From Pichia kudriavzevii (taxonomy: Eukaryota; Ascomycota; Pichiomycetes; Pichiales; Pichiaceae), in NCBI RefSeq assembly GCF_003054445.1, contig NC_042507.1, positions 372,001 to 436,000 on the forward strand: DNA of 64,000 bases. Reading direction: 5' to 3'. Made by a program: the position numbers and the translations under genes. This document shows positions 36,825 to 49,029 of this stretch, piece after piece (the first letter of the stretch is position 1; the number at the start of each line of letters is the position of its first letter). The notes under the pieces are model-generated. The model ran no database searches and was not told the DNA's origin. It was given only the letters and a program-made list of their open reading frames with translations.

Positions 36825-39338
36825 TCAGTATCCTTCAGGGAGCATACCAAGTTTATCCATTCTCACCCTAACGGCGTTACGGTGGCCATCAAGACCTTCA
36901 ACCTCAGCCAAATCCATAACTGCAGGACCGATGTTCTTCAAACCTTCCCTTGTGACAACCTGAGAAGTGATGAACTTTTGGAAGGTTGCTGTGTTCACTC
37001 CGCTGTACATCCTAGCATAACCATACGTAGGTAATGTATGGTTAGTACCGGAGGAATAATCACCACAAGATTCTGGCGATAATGCGCCAACAAAGACAGA
37101 ACCTGCATTGTCAACCTTAGGAACCCATTCTTCTGCGTTCTCAATCTGCAAAATCAAATGCTCTGGAGCATATTTGTTGGACATTTCAAATGCCTCATCC
37201 AGCGTTTTGACTACAATTGTAGTGGAATGTGCAATACATTTTCTAACAATGTCGACTCTCGGTAGCGCTAAAGCTTGTCTATGGACAGCTTCGTCAATGG
37301 AATCAACTTCTGCGTCAGTCATGTCAACAGCCAGTAGAATGACCTGGGAATCGATACCATGTTCAGCTTGTGAGAGTAAATCGCTGGCAACAAAATCAGG
37401 ATCGGCATGCTTATCAGCAATGACTAATACTTCAGATGGACCTGCTGGCATATCAATGGCACATAATGCATTGGAATCATTAGAGACTAACATCTTAGCA
37501 GCAGTGACAAATTGATTACCCGGACCCATAATTTTATCACATTTTGGAACACTCTCGGTACCATAAGCCATAGCTGCTACAGCCTGTGCTCCACCTGCCA
37601 TAACAATACACTTGGCGCCAACCTTGTGTGCTACATAAACAACCTCTGGAGTTAGTTTACCATCCTTACCAGGTGGAGAAGCAAAGATAATCTCCTTGCA
37701 ACCAGCAACTAATGCTGGAACAGATAACATCAACGATGTTGATGGCAAAACAGCAGTTCCACCTGGAATATAACAACCAACCTTCTCGATAGGCCTAGCA
37801 AATCTAGAACAGTAAACTCCTGGCGATGTTTCCACCGTTAGAATATCCTTTTGATTTTGAGCTTCGTGGAAAATCCTGATATTTTCAAATGATACATCGA
37901 TCGCCTTTTTTAGCTTCTCTGAGATTTGCATCATATCAGGCTTGTAAGGAGCAAATAAAACGGGTGAATCTAACTGAACCCTGTCAAACTTAGCAGTTAA
38001 CTCCAATAGAGCCTTATCTCCGTTCGCCTTGACATTCTCAACAATCGGAGTAACCAATGACATAATATCTGCCGATTTCTGGATTGGTCTTTCCAAGCAC
38101 GCTTCAACTTCTTCCTTTGATGCAGTTGCAGCATTGATTCTATTCAAATAAATCTTGTCATCTGGGCCAATATGTCTTTCATTAATTTCCGACTTCTCTG
38201 TTGATTGCTTCTTTTCAATAAACTTAGGTTTCGCATCGCCCTTTCTTCTTGAAACTTTCAATGCTTTCATGTCCAAGTTCTTTTCAATATCAGCTAAGGT
38301 AACATTATATTTCGCACATCTAGCCAATGCAAAATAAAACAGATCAGCAGCCTCCCAAGCAATTTCTTCCTTGGTTTTGGCATCTGCTAACTCTTCTGCT
38401 TCCTCTTTGATCTTAGCGTTCAACAACGATTCATCATCAAAAAGACGTTTAGTGTACGAACCTTCTGGTGCATCTGTTTTACGTTGAAATAGAGTCGCTT
38501 CCAGGGCTTTCAAGCCTGTAAAATTGCCAAAACATGAGTTAGTACTCAGGTGGCAAAATCCAGATCCAGATTGCTCGACTATTGCCTTCAAACAGTCGGA
38601 ATCGCAGTCTAGGTCAAAAGAAATTAATTTTTGGGTTGCACCAGAGGTTTTGCCCTTATACCATAAACCATGTTTCCTGGATTGATAAACACCTGTACCG
38701 GTTCTAATTGATTCGGAAATAGAAGTTACAGATGAATACACGAGACCCAAAGATTGATTTGATGAATCCACAACCAGAGTAGTGTATAGTCCATCTGCAC
38801 GATCGGTGACAATTTTAGGGATAATAAAATCAACTAATGGATATTGACCCTTGACATCTTCGTACTCATTTGTCAATAAGTCTGATTTGATAATCGGAAT
38901 ATAACCTGACTTAACGAGCTTTTGTAATTCCTCAAGGGATAACGTGTCTTCAACATAAACAAAAGCAGTAATCTTTTCATCAATGGTCTGCGGTAATGAT
39001 GATCCCAAAACGTAGGCAATAGACTGATATTGTTTGTTCTCGGATGCCTTATATGTAATTCTTGCATTTGGGATTTTTTCAAGAATAACACTTCCTTGTT
39101 CGGGAGTTGCTAAAACCGAACAAACTCCATTGTTGTATAATGAGAGTAATTGTTCAACAATAGCATCAGATATCTCATTGACCGCCAATTCGACAAACAC
39201 ATTCAAGTTTGGAGTGTACTTGGAAATTTGAACTATTGCATCAGTATTAGATCCATTAAATCTGTAAAGAGCTTGGCCAACAACAGACAACAGAGGTTTG
39301 CCTGTGGACTCATAAAGTGGGAGTACAGGAAATACCAT
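36825..39338 (-). CDS. HIS4: Trifunctional histidine biosynthesis enzyme His4
   Basis: An 837-residue fusion enzyme catalysing steps 2, 3, 9 and 10 of histidine synthesis. In order: the phosphoribosyl-AMP cyclohydrolase region (about 200-275, with SRKHGLWYKGKTSGATQK and the CDSD/C metal-binding cysteines), the phosphoribosyl-ATP pyrophosphohydrolase (about 290-375, EEAEELADAKTKEEIAWEAAD), and histidinol dehydrogenase (about 400-837, ending with the GYARMYSGVN block). The first 190 residues are the fungal N-terminal region. The order and length match S. cerevisiae His4 (799). The upstream region has one TTAGTCA near 39501, a one-mismatch Gcn4 site. It lies in tandem with RAD16. Confidence 0.97.
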   Translation of the reverse strand: MVFPVLPLYESTGKPLLSVVGQALYRFNGSNTDAIVQISKYTPNLNVFVELAVNEISDAIVEQLLSLYNNGVCSVLATPEQGSVILEKIPNARITYKASENKQYQSIAYVLGSSLPQTIDEKITAFVYVEDTLSLEELQKLVKSGYIPIIKSDLLTNEYEDVKGQYPLVDFIIPKIVTDRADGLYTTLVVDSSNQSLGLVYSSVTSISESIRTGTGVYQSRKHGLWYKGKTSGATQKLISFDLDCDSDCLKAIVEQSGSGFCHLSTNSCFGNFTGLKALEATLFQRKTDAPEGSYTKRLFDDESLLNAKIKEEAEELADAKTKEEIAWEAADLFYFALARCAKYNVTLADIEKNLDMKALKVSRRKGDAKPKFIEKKQSTEKSEINERHIGPDDKIYLNRINAATASKEEVEACLERPIQKSADIMSLVTPIVENVKANGDKALLELTAKFDRVQLDSPVLFAPYKPDMMQISEKLKKAIDVSFENIRIFHEAQNQKDILTVETSPGVYCSRFARPIEKVGCYIPGGTAVLPSTSLMLSVPALVAGCKEIIFASPPGKDGKLTPEVVYVAHKVGAKCIVMAGGAQAVAAMAYGTESVPKCDKIMGPGNQFVTAAKMLVSNDSNALCAIDMPAGPSEVLVIADKHADPDFVASDLLSQAEHGIDSQVILLAVDMTDAEVDSIDEAVHRQALALPRVDIVRKCIAHSTTIVVKTLDEAFEMSNKYAPEHLILQIENAEEWVPKVDNAGSVFVGALSPESCGDYSSGTNHTLPTYGYARMYSGVNTATFQKFITSQVVTREGLKNIGPAVMDLAEVEGLDGHRNAVRVRMDKLGMLPEGY

Positions 39339-39600
39339 AATGAATAGTATTGAGAAAGTACTTGTGGATAAGAAAGTGACAAATGTGCTGTTTCAGTAGA
39401 CGGGGGAAAAAAAAAGAATGTGGAAAACTTGCCTTAAAATATTGAACCACCCCATCACTTTATTGATGCCGAAATTGTGAACTGATTAGATTGTTGAAAA
39501 TTAGTCACCCGCACTTTTTTTTGTCATTCTCCATTTTTTATAACCCAATATGGGAATTTTCTAATTAACCGCCATATCAGGACAGAGAATTACTGCACCA

Positions 39601-42189
39601 CTAGTTGTTGAACAAAAACTGCATGTCTTCAGCAGATAATTTGTTAGCTGCTCGTTCATCGTGGTCAAGAGTGGCTTTCACCATGTTGGCCTTCTTTTCT
39701 TGTAATTCAATAATACGAGATTCGATACTGTCTTCTATGACGAGCTTGACAATCCGAATCGGCCGATGTTGACCAATACGATGAATTCTATCTGCCGCTT
39801 GACCAGTATCTAACGACGGATTCCACCAACTGTCCAGAATAAACACCTGGTTCGCTTCGACCAAGTTTAACGCCACACCACCGGCCTTCAAAGAGACAAG
39901 AAACACTTCAACAGATGGCGTTTCAAGAAAATATTTGATACTCGATTGCCTCTGCGATGGTGTCATGGAACCTTGTAACTTAACAGTCGAAAATCCGGCA
40001 CGTTTTAGTCTCCACTCAACCAAGTCTAGCATGGATGTAAACTGAGAAAACACAATAGACTTTGTAGTAACTCTATCGGATCTTGATTTATATAATTCTT
40101 CCATTAAAGCTTCAACTTTGGTGGATGACTTCCAGTTACCGGCCATATCAATTCTATTAACAATGGATGTTTTATCAACAGCATCCAAATCCATCTCAAT
40201 GGCAGGAGCTTCCAAGTCAATACTCAATCCAATATGGCAAACAGGACATTTTAGTTTGCTTGTGTCACCATTAAAACTTTCCACGTACTCACTAACGCAT
40301 ATACGGCAAAACTTGTGATGGCATTTAGATTCAATAGGTTCTTCCGCTTCGTCATCACAGATTTGACAAACAATTACGCCCGGTGGTAACTCAACGACAC
40401 CTTCATTACCACCGTTTGCAGAACTTGGAAGCTTCATCCTCTTCAAAACAAGGTCAGGGTGATCAGCCAACTGTCTCATACGGGTAATTAAAGTGAAAAT
40501 GTTTGCGTAATTATTCAAAACCACACCTTCGGCCACGTAGTCGTCGAATTGCCGTTTGGAATCAGTGTATAATGATTGATATAGATCTTTCTCTTCAGGA
40601 TTAAAATAGTCCCTTCTTATTTCAACAAGTTTAGGTGGCAATCCTAGATCATCTGCTCTTTCCACTTTAGTTCTACGAATCATTATTTGACGCAATAGCA
40701 ATTGAATCCTATGAAAACTTTCTTCACCCTCAAATTGTAGACCATACTTCTGAATATTCTTCAACATAAAATGATTGAAAAAATTGGAATGAACCATTGG
40801 AGCATGACCACACTGAGCACATACTTTATAATCCGGAAAATTCCATTCCTTTGATTTACAAGGGCATTTCGTGCAAAAATACTGACAAAATGGAGCAATG
40901 TCTAAAAATCTAATCAAAGAATATAATTCACCAATTCTGTTTTGCAATGGGGTTCCTGACAAACACCATCTCTTCTCACAGTTCAACACATCACATGCCT
41001 TTGCAGTAGAACTGGTCCTATCTTTGATATTATGGGCTTCATCTAAAATAACTCTATAAAATTTCTTGAGGTGTAAAATACTCTTCTCCCTTACTTTTTT
41101 ATGTTTTTTGGTAAATCCATATTTTTCTTTCCTATAGGAACTTTCAACAACTGCATAGGACGTTAAGACTACGTCAATATCTTCCAATTCTTCCAACGAA
41201 GTGGCTCTATTGGCACCATGAAAAATTGCAACTTTCAACGCATTATTTGTATGAGTTTCAATCTCTGTCTTCCATTGAATCAATGCCACCGTTGGCGCAA
41301 CAACTAAATTAGGCCCCTTTGAACGATCATGCATCATTAATGCAATCATTTGGATTGTTTTACCCATACCCATTTCATCTGCTAAAATACCTCCGTTATA
41401 TGGACTCTCATCTTCTTGTCTAACCATCCATGACAAACCTTCTCTTTGAAAGTTCAACAAAGTAACAGCTAAATCCGGCGGTTGATCTGCCAGAATAACT
41501 TTTTTCGGGCCTTGTTCTTCTAAAGACGGAAATATATCACGAAGTTCAGGGTGCGCTTCATAGAGTCGATTAGTACGACGTTCAAATGGTGTGAGCTTTG
41601 GTTTGGGTTCCTTTTTTTTCCTGGGACTTTTTGTAGGCTTCTTTCTTGAACTTTTTTTCTTCGTTGAGCCATTTGATTCTTTGATTAAACCGCCATCAAC
41701 TAGCTCTTCGTTGTTTGAATTACCATTCGACTCTTTTTGAAGCTCGTTTATTTCATCTTGTAACTCGGAAATTTCTCTGAAATCAGACTTAAAGTCCCTT
41801 CCTTCTGTAATAATAACATCATCATTACTGTCATCACTCAGTTCGACAGGGTCTCCTTTTTCCCCTTTTTCATTAAAGCCAGTTATAACAACATCATCTT
41901 CTACATAATCTTCATCTCCATCATCATCTTCCTCTTCTTCTTCTTCTTCTTCTTCTTCTTCTTTTTCTCCTTGATCCTCTCCATAAGATTCCTCTTCAAC
42001 AGCAAGTCCGCTACGTCTAATCCTTGATCTAGTATTTCGAGTTGAACTACTGCTTGGAGTTTGATTATTCATGTGGCGCAGCTGACGCGTCCCAGATCTG
42101 GTCCTTTTTCTTTCTCTGGATATCTCTTTGGCACCTTTGGAAACCAAAAACCCACCTTGAACTTCTGTGTCACTCTCACTGCCGCCCAT
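39601..42189 (-). CDS. RAD16: Nucleotide excision repair ATPase Rad16 (Swi2/Snf2 with RING)
   Basis: An 862-residue DNA-dependent ATPase that with Rad7 repairs silent chromatin in global genome repair. An acidic N-terminus is followed by the helicase lobe with Walker [14 protein letters not shown] and DEAH Walker B (LDEAHNIKD), with a CCHC-like insertion ([11 protein letters not shown]...[11 protein letters not shown]). A C3HC4 RING finger ([14 protein letters not shown]...CRICVSEY...CPVCH) sits between the two lobes, diagnostic for Rad16-like proteins. The second lobe contains [15 protein letters not shown] and [13 protein letters not shown]. cerevisiae Rad16 is 790 residues; the difference is in the N-terminus. 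A poly-Glu run lies at about residue 85. Confidence 0.96.
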   Translation of the reverse strand: MGGSESDTEVQGGFLVSKGAKEISRERKRTRSGTRQLRHMNNQTPSSSSTRNTRSRIRRSGLAVEEESYGEDQGEKEEEEEEEEEEEDDDGDEDYVEDDVVITGFNEKGEKGDPVELSDDSNDDVIITEGRDFKSDFREISELQDEINELQKESNGNSNNEELVDGGLIKESNGSTKKKSSRKKPTKSPRKKKEPKPKLTPFERRTNRLYEAHPELRDIFPSLEEQGPKKVILADQPPDLAVTLLNFQREGLSWMVRQEDESPYNGGILADEMGMGKTIQMIALMMHDRSKGPNLVVAPTVALIQWKTEIETHTNNALKVAIFHGANRATSLEELEDIDVVLTSYAVVESSYRKEKYGFTKKHKKVREKSILHLKKFYRVILDEAHNIKDRTSSTAKACDVLNCEKRWCLSGTPLQNRIGELYSLIRFLDIAPFCQYFCTKCPCKSKEWNFPDYKVCAQCGHAPMVHSNFFNHFMLKNIQKYGLQFEGEESFHRIQLLLRQIMIRRTKVERADDLGLPPKLVEIRRDYFNPEEKDLYQSLYTDSKRQFDDYVAEGVVLNNYANIFTLITRMRQLADHPDLVLKRMKLPSSANGGNEGVVELPPGVIVCQICDDEAEEPIESKCHHKFCRICVSEYVESFNGDTSKLKCPVCHIGLSIDLEAPAIEMDLDAVDKTSIVNRIDMAGNWKSSTKVEALMEELYKSRSDRVTTKSIVFSQFTSMLDLVEWRLKRAGFSTVKLQGSMTPSQRQSSIKYFLETPSVEVFLVSLKAGGVALNLVEANQVFILDSWWNPSLDTGQAADRIHRIGQHRPIRIVKLVIEDSIESRIIELQEKKANMVKATLDHDERAANKLSAEDMQFLFNN

Positions 42190-42632
42190 ATCTGCCTATT
42201 TCTATATGCTTTTCGTTTCGAACACAGCTGTAAAAAAGGGAAGGCTTTAATATGGAAAGTTATATTTTGCCTGCATTCGAAAAAGAAATTTCATAATCTA
42301 ATGCTAGATAGCGAAATTATATAGCCCGATAGAGAATTTTAATTATGGATTTACGTCAGGAAGTATGCATAAGATCTGAAATGCATGAAAAGTCATATAA
42401 CACAAAATCAGAATCAAAAAAAAATCAATTCACTAGCTTCTAATTGATATCCTGTAGAATCACAAAAAAATCGGCTAATGTCCGACTCCTTTTTTAATTG
42501 TCAAACTTCAATTGGTATAGATTATTAAAGTACTCGGATAAATACAAAGTGTTACGTACTCGATCAAAAACATGTCCAATTGGACAAAAATGGCTTTTCC
42601 CAAAAAAAAACCAAGAATATAAAACAAGACCA
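42190..42632. other. Intergenic region between RAD16 and MED15
   Basis: About 440 AT-rich bases forming the RAD16 promoter and MED15 3' end. No RNA gene or named motif is supported. Confidence 0.4.
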
Positions 42633-45600
42633 CTAAACACGGTCAAAGTCCCAAAAAATATCACAATCAACACTACTGCTATTGTTCAACTTCCTCCTCT
42701 TGGCCTCATTCGCATCTTCTGGAGGTGTCGGATATATCTTAGAGACATCTTTTCTATTGTTCTCGTTATTACCGAAGCTCCATATATTACTAGAATTACC
42801 AGTCCAGTTAGAACCTTCCGTTGTAGGAATTATAAGTTCCAAAGCACGTTTGTTAGCTGTTTTCTCCTTGACCACTTCAAGGAAGCTTAGATTTTTACCA
42901 CCAGACATAGAAGGGGTGGACTTTGTAAAGAATTTTCCACTCTGCAACATCTTGGGGGAAATACTAGTGTTGATATGAATAACAGGTCTGAATGCATTGG
43001 AGATTAAGTTGGCAGATATCTTACCCTTCCACTGGGTAACCTTGTTTTCTTCATCAGTAATTGTTGATTTGTTAACAGGAGTTTTAACATTTAAGCCGAC
43101 GGGGGTAGCCAAAACAGCAGACGGCGTCAGAACCTTCGGGTGATCCCTAAGACTCGAAGATTTGGATTTAGGTAGCGTACTCTTGCTTGTGGCATTTGTA
43201 ACAATTGCTTTTTCCTCTGATTCTAACCCTAATGTATCGTTCAACGTAGCTAGAAAATACGCTGCCGCTCCAGTGATGGATGAATGTGTAGCAGTAGCAG
43301 CAGATTTAGCAGGAGAACTAGCACTAGCAGGTGTGGATTTAGCATTTGTTGTTGGAACAGGCACAAGAGCTCTACGACGAGCTCTTGCAATATCGATATT
43401 CTTCAATCTTAGCTCCTCCTTTTCAATCAATTCATTGTTGGTTTTAAGAATATTTTGAATTTCGTTAGTCATCGAAGCACTACTGTCTTGGCTTTTATTT
43501 GACAAACTAGATTTCATTTGAAGATTCGTGGCACTGGTATTTTCTGTAGCAGGTTTAGAACCTGGGGTGGTAGAATTCGGCGTATTAGAAGCAGATGTTT
43601 TACCATTACCACTAACGGTTGACTTTGGTGTAGCTTTTTTCCTTGGTTTCTTGGCTTGCTTTGGTGGTGATGCAGCCTTCAAGCTTGGGTTAGGTCCTGC
43701 CGTTGGAGTAGGTACAGTCGAAGATGGTATCTGCTGGGGAGTAAAACCAATTGGTTGACCAGTTACTACGGATTCCTGGTTACCTTTTATCATTTGCTGT
43801 TGCATATTAACTTGCATCATAGTTGGAGTTAAATTTGCAGGCATTTGATTAAATGTGCCCTTTGGTGGGCCGTTCATGTTGTCAGCATACTGCTGTTGGA
43901 GTTGTTGCTGCTGCTGAAGTTTGTTAACTCTGCTTTGTTGTTCCAAGACTTGAGCCTTAATAATTTTGTTGCTCTGGTCTCTCACAAATTGTAAATATTT
44001 TTTGATATGATCATGGATCTTAATTAGCAATTCCTCATTAGCAACAAAAACTCTTGAGCTTGTTAACTTTTCTAAAAATTGTCTCAACATGAGTTCATTA
44101 TAAATAATTTTCTCTGTTGGGACTCTCTGCTTAGTAATAAAGTAAAAGTTAGGAATAATCATAGTTTGACACAAAATCATTAGCTGCTTAGATTGCTTGG
44201 CTAGACCAATAATTCTAGCTTTTTCATCATCCAATAATTGATTGGTAACATCTTTCAATACAATAGGTGATTGGATAGTTTCCATGTAGATTTTCTTCAA
44301 CGACTCCCAATCTTCAGGAGTCGCTTTCAAACCCGGCAACAGTTTTGCGCCAATTGAAGAAGCTGATGTTGGTTTGCCAATCTGATTGTTTATCGTATTA
44401 CCAAAATTATTTTGATTAGTAGGCAACTGTTGGTTTACAATGCCACCAGTTCTTTTTGTAGAAGACTGCTGAGCTGTTTGTTGGAGTGAAAACTGAGAAT
44501 CCACGGATTGCGATAATTGCGGCTGCTGCTGATTGGCAATTTGGTTATTCATAATCATCTGAGGATTGGGAATTGTGGGTGAAGAGAAATTGTTCATCTG
44601 CTGATTATTATTCAAGACACTTGTATTCAAGTTGGACATTGGCACCACAGGACTAGACATCTTAGTCATATCTACATTTCCTGAATTCATACCCATGCTC
44701 ACATTTCTTCGGTTCATAGGCGACATGTTATCCATAGTTTGGTTAAATCCCATATTTGGAGATATTTGAGGGTGCTGCAATTGTTGGTTCGATTGATTAT
44801 TTTGATGTGTTTGTTGTTGTGTTTGTTGTTGTTGTTGTTGTTGTTGTTGTTGAAGATTCTGATGAGCCTGTTTTTGTTGCTCTTTATTTGAATTTTGAAG
44901 AATATGCAGTAAATATTTCTTAACATAATTAGCTTCTTGTTCAGGTGTCAAAGTTACAGGTAATTTTCCAGCACTTTGTAGTTTCCGGATAACTTGAACA
45001 GCTTGTGCTTTGTAAGCATTAATTTGCGCTTGCTTCATCTTAGACATTTGTTGTTGTGATGCCTGCATGTTCGGATTCATCTTATTTTGATTCTGAATAT
45101 TCTGTGCCTGTAGCTGCGCCTGCATTTGCGCTTGTATTTGGGCTTGAGCTGCTGCTTGAGCTTGAGCTTGCGCCTTCATCTGGGCATGGGCTTGGGCTGC
45201 TGCTTGAGCGTTCCGTGCAGCCTCTGCCTGTGCCATAGCGGCTTGTTGTTGTTGTTGCTGCTGATGACTTTGTTGCTTCATCATTAAAATTTGTTGGGGA
45301 TTTAATGCAACATTGGATTTGGATTGTGGTTGTGATTGTGGTTGTGGTTGTAATTGTTGTGGTTGTTGTTGCTGCTGCTGTTGCTGCTGATGCTTCTGTT
45401 GTAGTTGGAGTTGTTGTGGGGTTTGCGATTGGTTAGCAAAATTTTGCTTGAAATAGTTCAAATGGGCCATGTGGACCTTCCGAATAATTTCTAAATCATT
45501 TTGACTTAGTTGATTATTCCTTAGATAAGGCATAATTTGATGCCAAGTATTCAAATGTGTTGGAAAGACTTTAGGCAGTTTCATTAACAACTCTCTTGGA

Positions 45601-45672
45601 ATGGGAATATTCTGAAAGCTTATACTCTTTGAGTCTAACTGCTGCGAAGGTGCTTGTGCTTGCTGCTGCTGC

Positions 45673-45712
<40 letters not shown>

Positions 45713-46151
45713 GCAGCATAGTAAATTTTTGCTGAGGGTTTTGCATAGGCTGTTGTAAAGGCTGTTGTATTTGCGGCATTCTCTGTGGCTGGCCTTGGGC
45801 CTGCTGAGCTTGCTGAGCTTGCATCATTTGCTGTGAGACCTGTTGGGATTGGTTTCGCTTTGCTTGTGTTAAACTGGTGATTTTATTCTTAAGAAATTCA
45901 ACATACTGGCCTTTACTAGAGGAATTGGCAAAAGCATATTTTTCAAACTCGTCAGCTACCGGTTTAATCTTCTGGATATTGAAACTGGGGCCTTGAATCT
46001 TCTGAAGAGACGTAATCAACACCTTGATGAATTGGATCCGATCATTCTGAGAGATCTGCATTCTAAACTGCTGTTGCTGTTGCTGTTGCTGTTGTTGCTG
46101 TTGTTGCTGCTGCTGCTGATTTGGTTGGAACCCCTGGTTGGCGCCGTCCAT
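42633..46151 (-). CDS. GAL11: Mediator tail subunit Med15 / Gal11
   Basis: An 1172-residue Mediator tail subunit (1081 in S. cerevisiae) that receives activators such as Gcn4 and Pdr1-type factors. Residues about 35-95 form the KIX-type domain (NDRIQFIKVLITSLQKIQG...KYAFANSSSKGQYVEFLKNKI). Long poly-Gln tracts lie at the N-terminus and around residues 145-165, and others further on. A second conserved helical region reads MKLPKVFPTHLNTWHQIMPYL. The C-terminal half holds the Mediator-binding helical domain (LKATPEDWESLKKIYMET and following) and a basic/serine C-terminus. It is the largest gene in the window. CLC1 lies in tandem upstream. Confidence 0.95.
45664..45714 (-). repeat. Poly-glutamine tract in MED15 (CAG/CAA)
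   Basis: About 17 consecutive Gln codons; further tracts lie at 46063-46120, 45361-45390 and 44814-44850. The CAA/CAG mix suggests a maintained length and not a pure triplet expansion. Confidence 0.9.
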
Positions 46152-46550
46152 ACTGTTTTTTTAATGATCGTTAAGTACAATACGGATCGGTGCTGACCTG
46201 GCCGTCAATTGTTCCCTGACCAACACAAGATACACAATTAGTAAATTCTTTTTGCAGCCAAGAGGTTCACAAAAGGAGAAATCATAAATTGGATCGAGAT
46301 GGGATGCTGCCAACTCGTGAAATCTCCGCGAATTCAGCATCAATCTCATTTTGCCCATTTTCTAATTTACACACTTTTTTCCTCTCAGTGTGGAGAGATT
46401 TCCCATTTTGGTAGTGTAAAAGCTTTTGCGGTTCTACAATATACAATTACAGAGAAATATATATATATATGGAGAGAATGTCATTTTAACTGTTTCTTTT
46501 GTTCTCTTTTGTCACTACAAAGAGGAAAAAGTGGAGAGTGTAGGATGTTT
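46152..46550. other. Intergenic region between MED15 and CLC1
   Basis: About 400 bases forming the MED15 promoter and CLC1 3' end, with an (AT)n tract near 46458-46470. Nothing else is supported. Confidence 0.4.
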
Positions 46551-47246
46551 CTATACACCTGACGCACCAGGAACATTTTCCTTCCCTTTAAGGGCAAGCA
46601 AAAGGTCTCTGAAACGAGTTTTGTCTCTGTAGTTCTCTGCGTCAATGGCATCGGAGTTTTTGGTTAACTTGAGGAGCTCAACAACACGATCCCAGGTAGT
46701 GCCCTTCTCTAAGAACTTCTCCCGCTTCTCAAGGAACGCCTTTTCCTCCTTCTTAGTTTCAGCAATTGCATCGTCCTTCTTGTTGTTGTAGTTTTCGTAG
46801 AAATCGTCAATGGCCTTCTCTGCCTCCTTCTTGATCTCTTCAAGTTTACGTGCTGCAATCTCATCTCTTTTGCTGATCTCTAGATCACGTGTCTTCTTCC
46901 ATTCCTTGATATGCTCACTCTCGTTTAAATCGAGATTCTCGAACCGGTTAACAACAGGAGTGACAACGTCCTCTCCTTGAGGTTCTGCCTCACCATGTGC
47001 ATCATCCATAGTATCTTCACCCTGCGGTGCTGCTGCAATGGTCGCCTCTTGACTATCGACATCTGGGAACTGCGACTTGAAATCCTCAAATTCATCGTCT
47101 TGGTCATCTCCTGTATTTACCTCATGGTCTTGTGGTGTGGCAAATTCGTCACCCAATGCCTCCTTCTCTCTCGATAGAAAGTCACTGTTGGATATATCAT
47201 CGCCCTCTGGAGCAACCACGTCGATTTCAGGAAACTTGTCTGCCAT
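46551..47246 (-). CDS. CLC1: Clathrin light chain
   Basis: A 231-residue acidic protein (233 in S. cerevisiae). The N-terminus begins MADKFPEIDVVAPEGDDIS and continues with Asp/Glu/Gln-rich, probably disordered sequence to about residue 100. A long heptad-like helix follows (HIKEWKKTRDLEISKRDEIA... to about 185) that binds the clathrin heavy chain. The C-terminus carries the conserved segment TTWDRVVELLKLTKNSDA...RDKTRFRDLLLALKGKEN, typical of yeast light chains. It regulates clathrin assembly at the plasma membrane and trans-Golgi. RTT103 diverges from it across about 250 bases. Confidence 0.93.
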   Translation of the reverse strand: MADKFPEIDVVAPEGDDISNSDFLSREKEALGDEFATPQDHEVNTGDDQDDEFEDFKSQFPDVDSQEATIAAAPQGEDTMDDAHGEAEPQGEDVVTPVVNRFENLDLNESEHIKEWKKTRDLEISKRDEIAARKLEEIKKEAEKAIDDFYENYNNKKDDAIAETKKEEKAFLEKREKFLEKGTTWDRVVELLKLTKNSDAIDAENYRDKTRFRDLLLALKGKENVPGASGV

Positions 47247-47500
47247 TGTGCTGTCTAGTGTGTCCTTGTTTGCCCTCTCCGAGAGTGTAAGAAGACCACA
47301 CTGTTGCTCACAATCAACAAACTCCTGAGAATATCAAAGAAACTGTCGCTAAATTGAAAACCGGCAATGGAGAAGGGAGAGAAAAAGAACATGAATTGAA
47401 ATTGCCACCAACTAATGAGGAAATTTACTATTTTTGGTGGCATAGGCTCTCCTAAATATAAGGTGACAGAGATTCCACACCTGATAATCGCCTAACAGAA

Positions 47501-48886
47501 ATGTCGTTTTCGGAGGAAAAGGCAATAGCAAAACTTGCAGTCTTGGATAATACGCAGCAAGCTATCCAATCTACCTCCCAGTGGTGTTTGTTTCATTATA
47601 GACATTGTGCAGAAATCGTCAAATTATGGATGAGTGCATTCAATTCTCCACCTGAATCGGTCACCCAATCGTTACCTAATTATAGATTATCCCTTTTCTA
47701 CTTATGTAATGACCTTGTCCAGTTTTCGAAGAAAAAAGAGGTCAAATACAAATGCTTTCTTGACGAATTTGAAAAGGTTATTCCCCACTTCTTGAGCATT
47801 ATCTCGAGTGACCCAACCAGCATTCATTTGAAAGATAAATATGTCAGAGTCCTCAATGTTTGGAGAGATAGAAGCGTGTATAATACAAGTCAGATAGTTA
47901 GGTGGTTGGCAATATTGAATAAGAAAAACAATTCACATACTAATCACCTTCATAACAATAGCACTAATAATAATATTAGTAATAACAGCAACTTGTCAGG
48001 TACGAATATTGAACCCATTGGCAATTCGATTCCATCCATTGTGCAATCACCGTATAAAATACCAGATGAATTAAGTCCGGTAGTGAATAAGTATAATCGT
48101 CTGAACAGTTTACTTAAAGATTATAAGGCAAATTATAATGAGTTCAATAAAATATCAGATAATATACTAAATGATAATGAGCAAACGTCGAATCAGTTAA
48201 ATACCTTGCTAAACTCTTTGTCCACGTTGCAGAACAATGCAGTTACGGAGCAGTCGGATCAAAACATGAAAAGGTTTGAAAAATCAGAGAAATTGAGCTT
48301 GACTCTATCTGAACAATCAAAGGAAATCAAGGAAACGAGGCTTGATATAATGAAGGATTTGAGAAGGTTAGCTGATGAACTAAACGATTGGATCCTACTG
48401 GATCAAGAAAAGCAAGTCAAAATCGATGAAAAACTACAACAATTGGAGGCCAAGAAAAATAGTATTGTAGAAGAGACAGAGAAAGTGTCCGTTTTCAACT
48501 ACAGCGACAATAATGATGAGGAGAACATCCCAACTTATGATAATGACAACGAAGACTCTGATTCTGATAAGGCACCTAATAGCGATAGCGAAGAAAGTGA
48601 GGATGAAGACCAAGAGGAGGATAATCTCAAACATGGCAACAGCGATAATGATGAACAGAAAACTGATACAAAGGAGGAGAATGTTCCTGTAAGCTCATTA
48701 CGAAAACGTCTACTTGGAGATGACCAGGATTCGAAGGGAGATGTCCCTAAAAAGATGAAAAAAAGCGTATCATTTGCGAATGAGAACGAGACGCATGTCT
48801 TTAATGAGGAAGAGACCATTCAGGAAGAAGATAGCACTTCCAAAGGTGATGCAGATTTGCAGGCCCTTCTTGGAAAACTTGTATAG
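47501..48886 (+). CDS. RTT103: CTD-interacting transcription termination factor Rtt103
   Basis: A 461-residue protein (409 in S. cerevisiae). Residues 1-140 form a CTD-interacting domain (AVLDNTQQAIQSTSQWCLFH, SLFYLCNDLVQFSKKK, YVRVLNVWRDRSVY) that binds Ser2-phosphorylated RNA polymerase II. With the Rat1-Rai1 exonuclease it promotes termination. A coiled coil (about 220-330) follows, then an Asp/Glu/Ser-rich acidic region (about 345-390) and a basic nuclear localisation-like patch KKMKKS. The C-terminus DLQALLGKLV resembles the conserved end of Rtt103. An Asn-rich linker (about 150-170) joins the domains. Start and domain order are clear. Confidence 0.94.
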   Translation: MSFSEEKAIAKLAVLDNTQQAIQSTSQWCLFHYRHCAEIVKLWMSAFNSPPESVTQSLPNYRLSLFYLCNDLVQFSKKKEVKYKCFLDEFEKVIPHFLSIISSDPTSIHLKDKYVRVLNVWRDRSVYNTSQIVRWLAILNKKNNSHTNHLHNNSTNNNISNNSNLSGTNIEPIGNSIPSIVQSPYKIPDELSPVVNKYNRLNSLLKDYKANYNEFNKISDNILNDNEQTSNQLNTLLNSLSTLQNNAVTEQSDQNMKRFEKSEKLSLTLSEQSKEIKETRLDIMKDLRRLADELNDWILLDQEKQVKIDEKLQQLEAKKNSIVEETEKVSVFNYSDNNDEENIPTYDNDNEDSDSDKAPNSDSEESEDEDQEEDNLKHGNSDNDEQKTDTKEENVPVSSLRKRLLGDDQDSKGDVPKKMKKSVSFANENETHVFNEEETIQEEDSTSKGDADLQALLGKLV

Positions 48887-49029
48887 ATAGTAAATAACTC
48901 TTTAATAAACAACATATACAAAATTCACCGTGAATTTTTGATCATCACTACCATTAGGGAAACCTATAAACAGATGCATGTTTTTTTTTCAGTTGCGAAA
49001 TTCGGCTTTACATTTTCCATGATCATGTC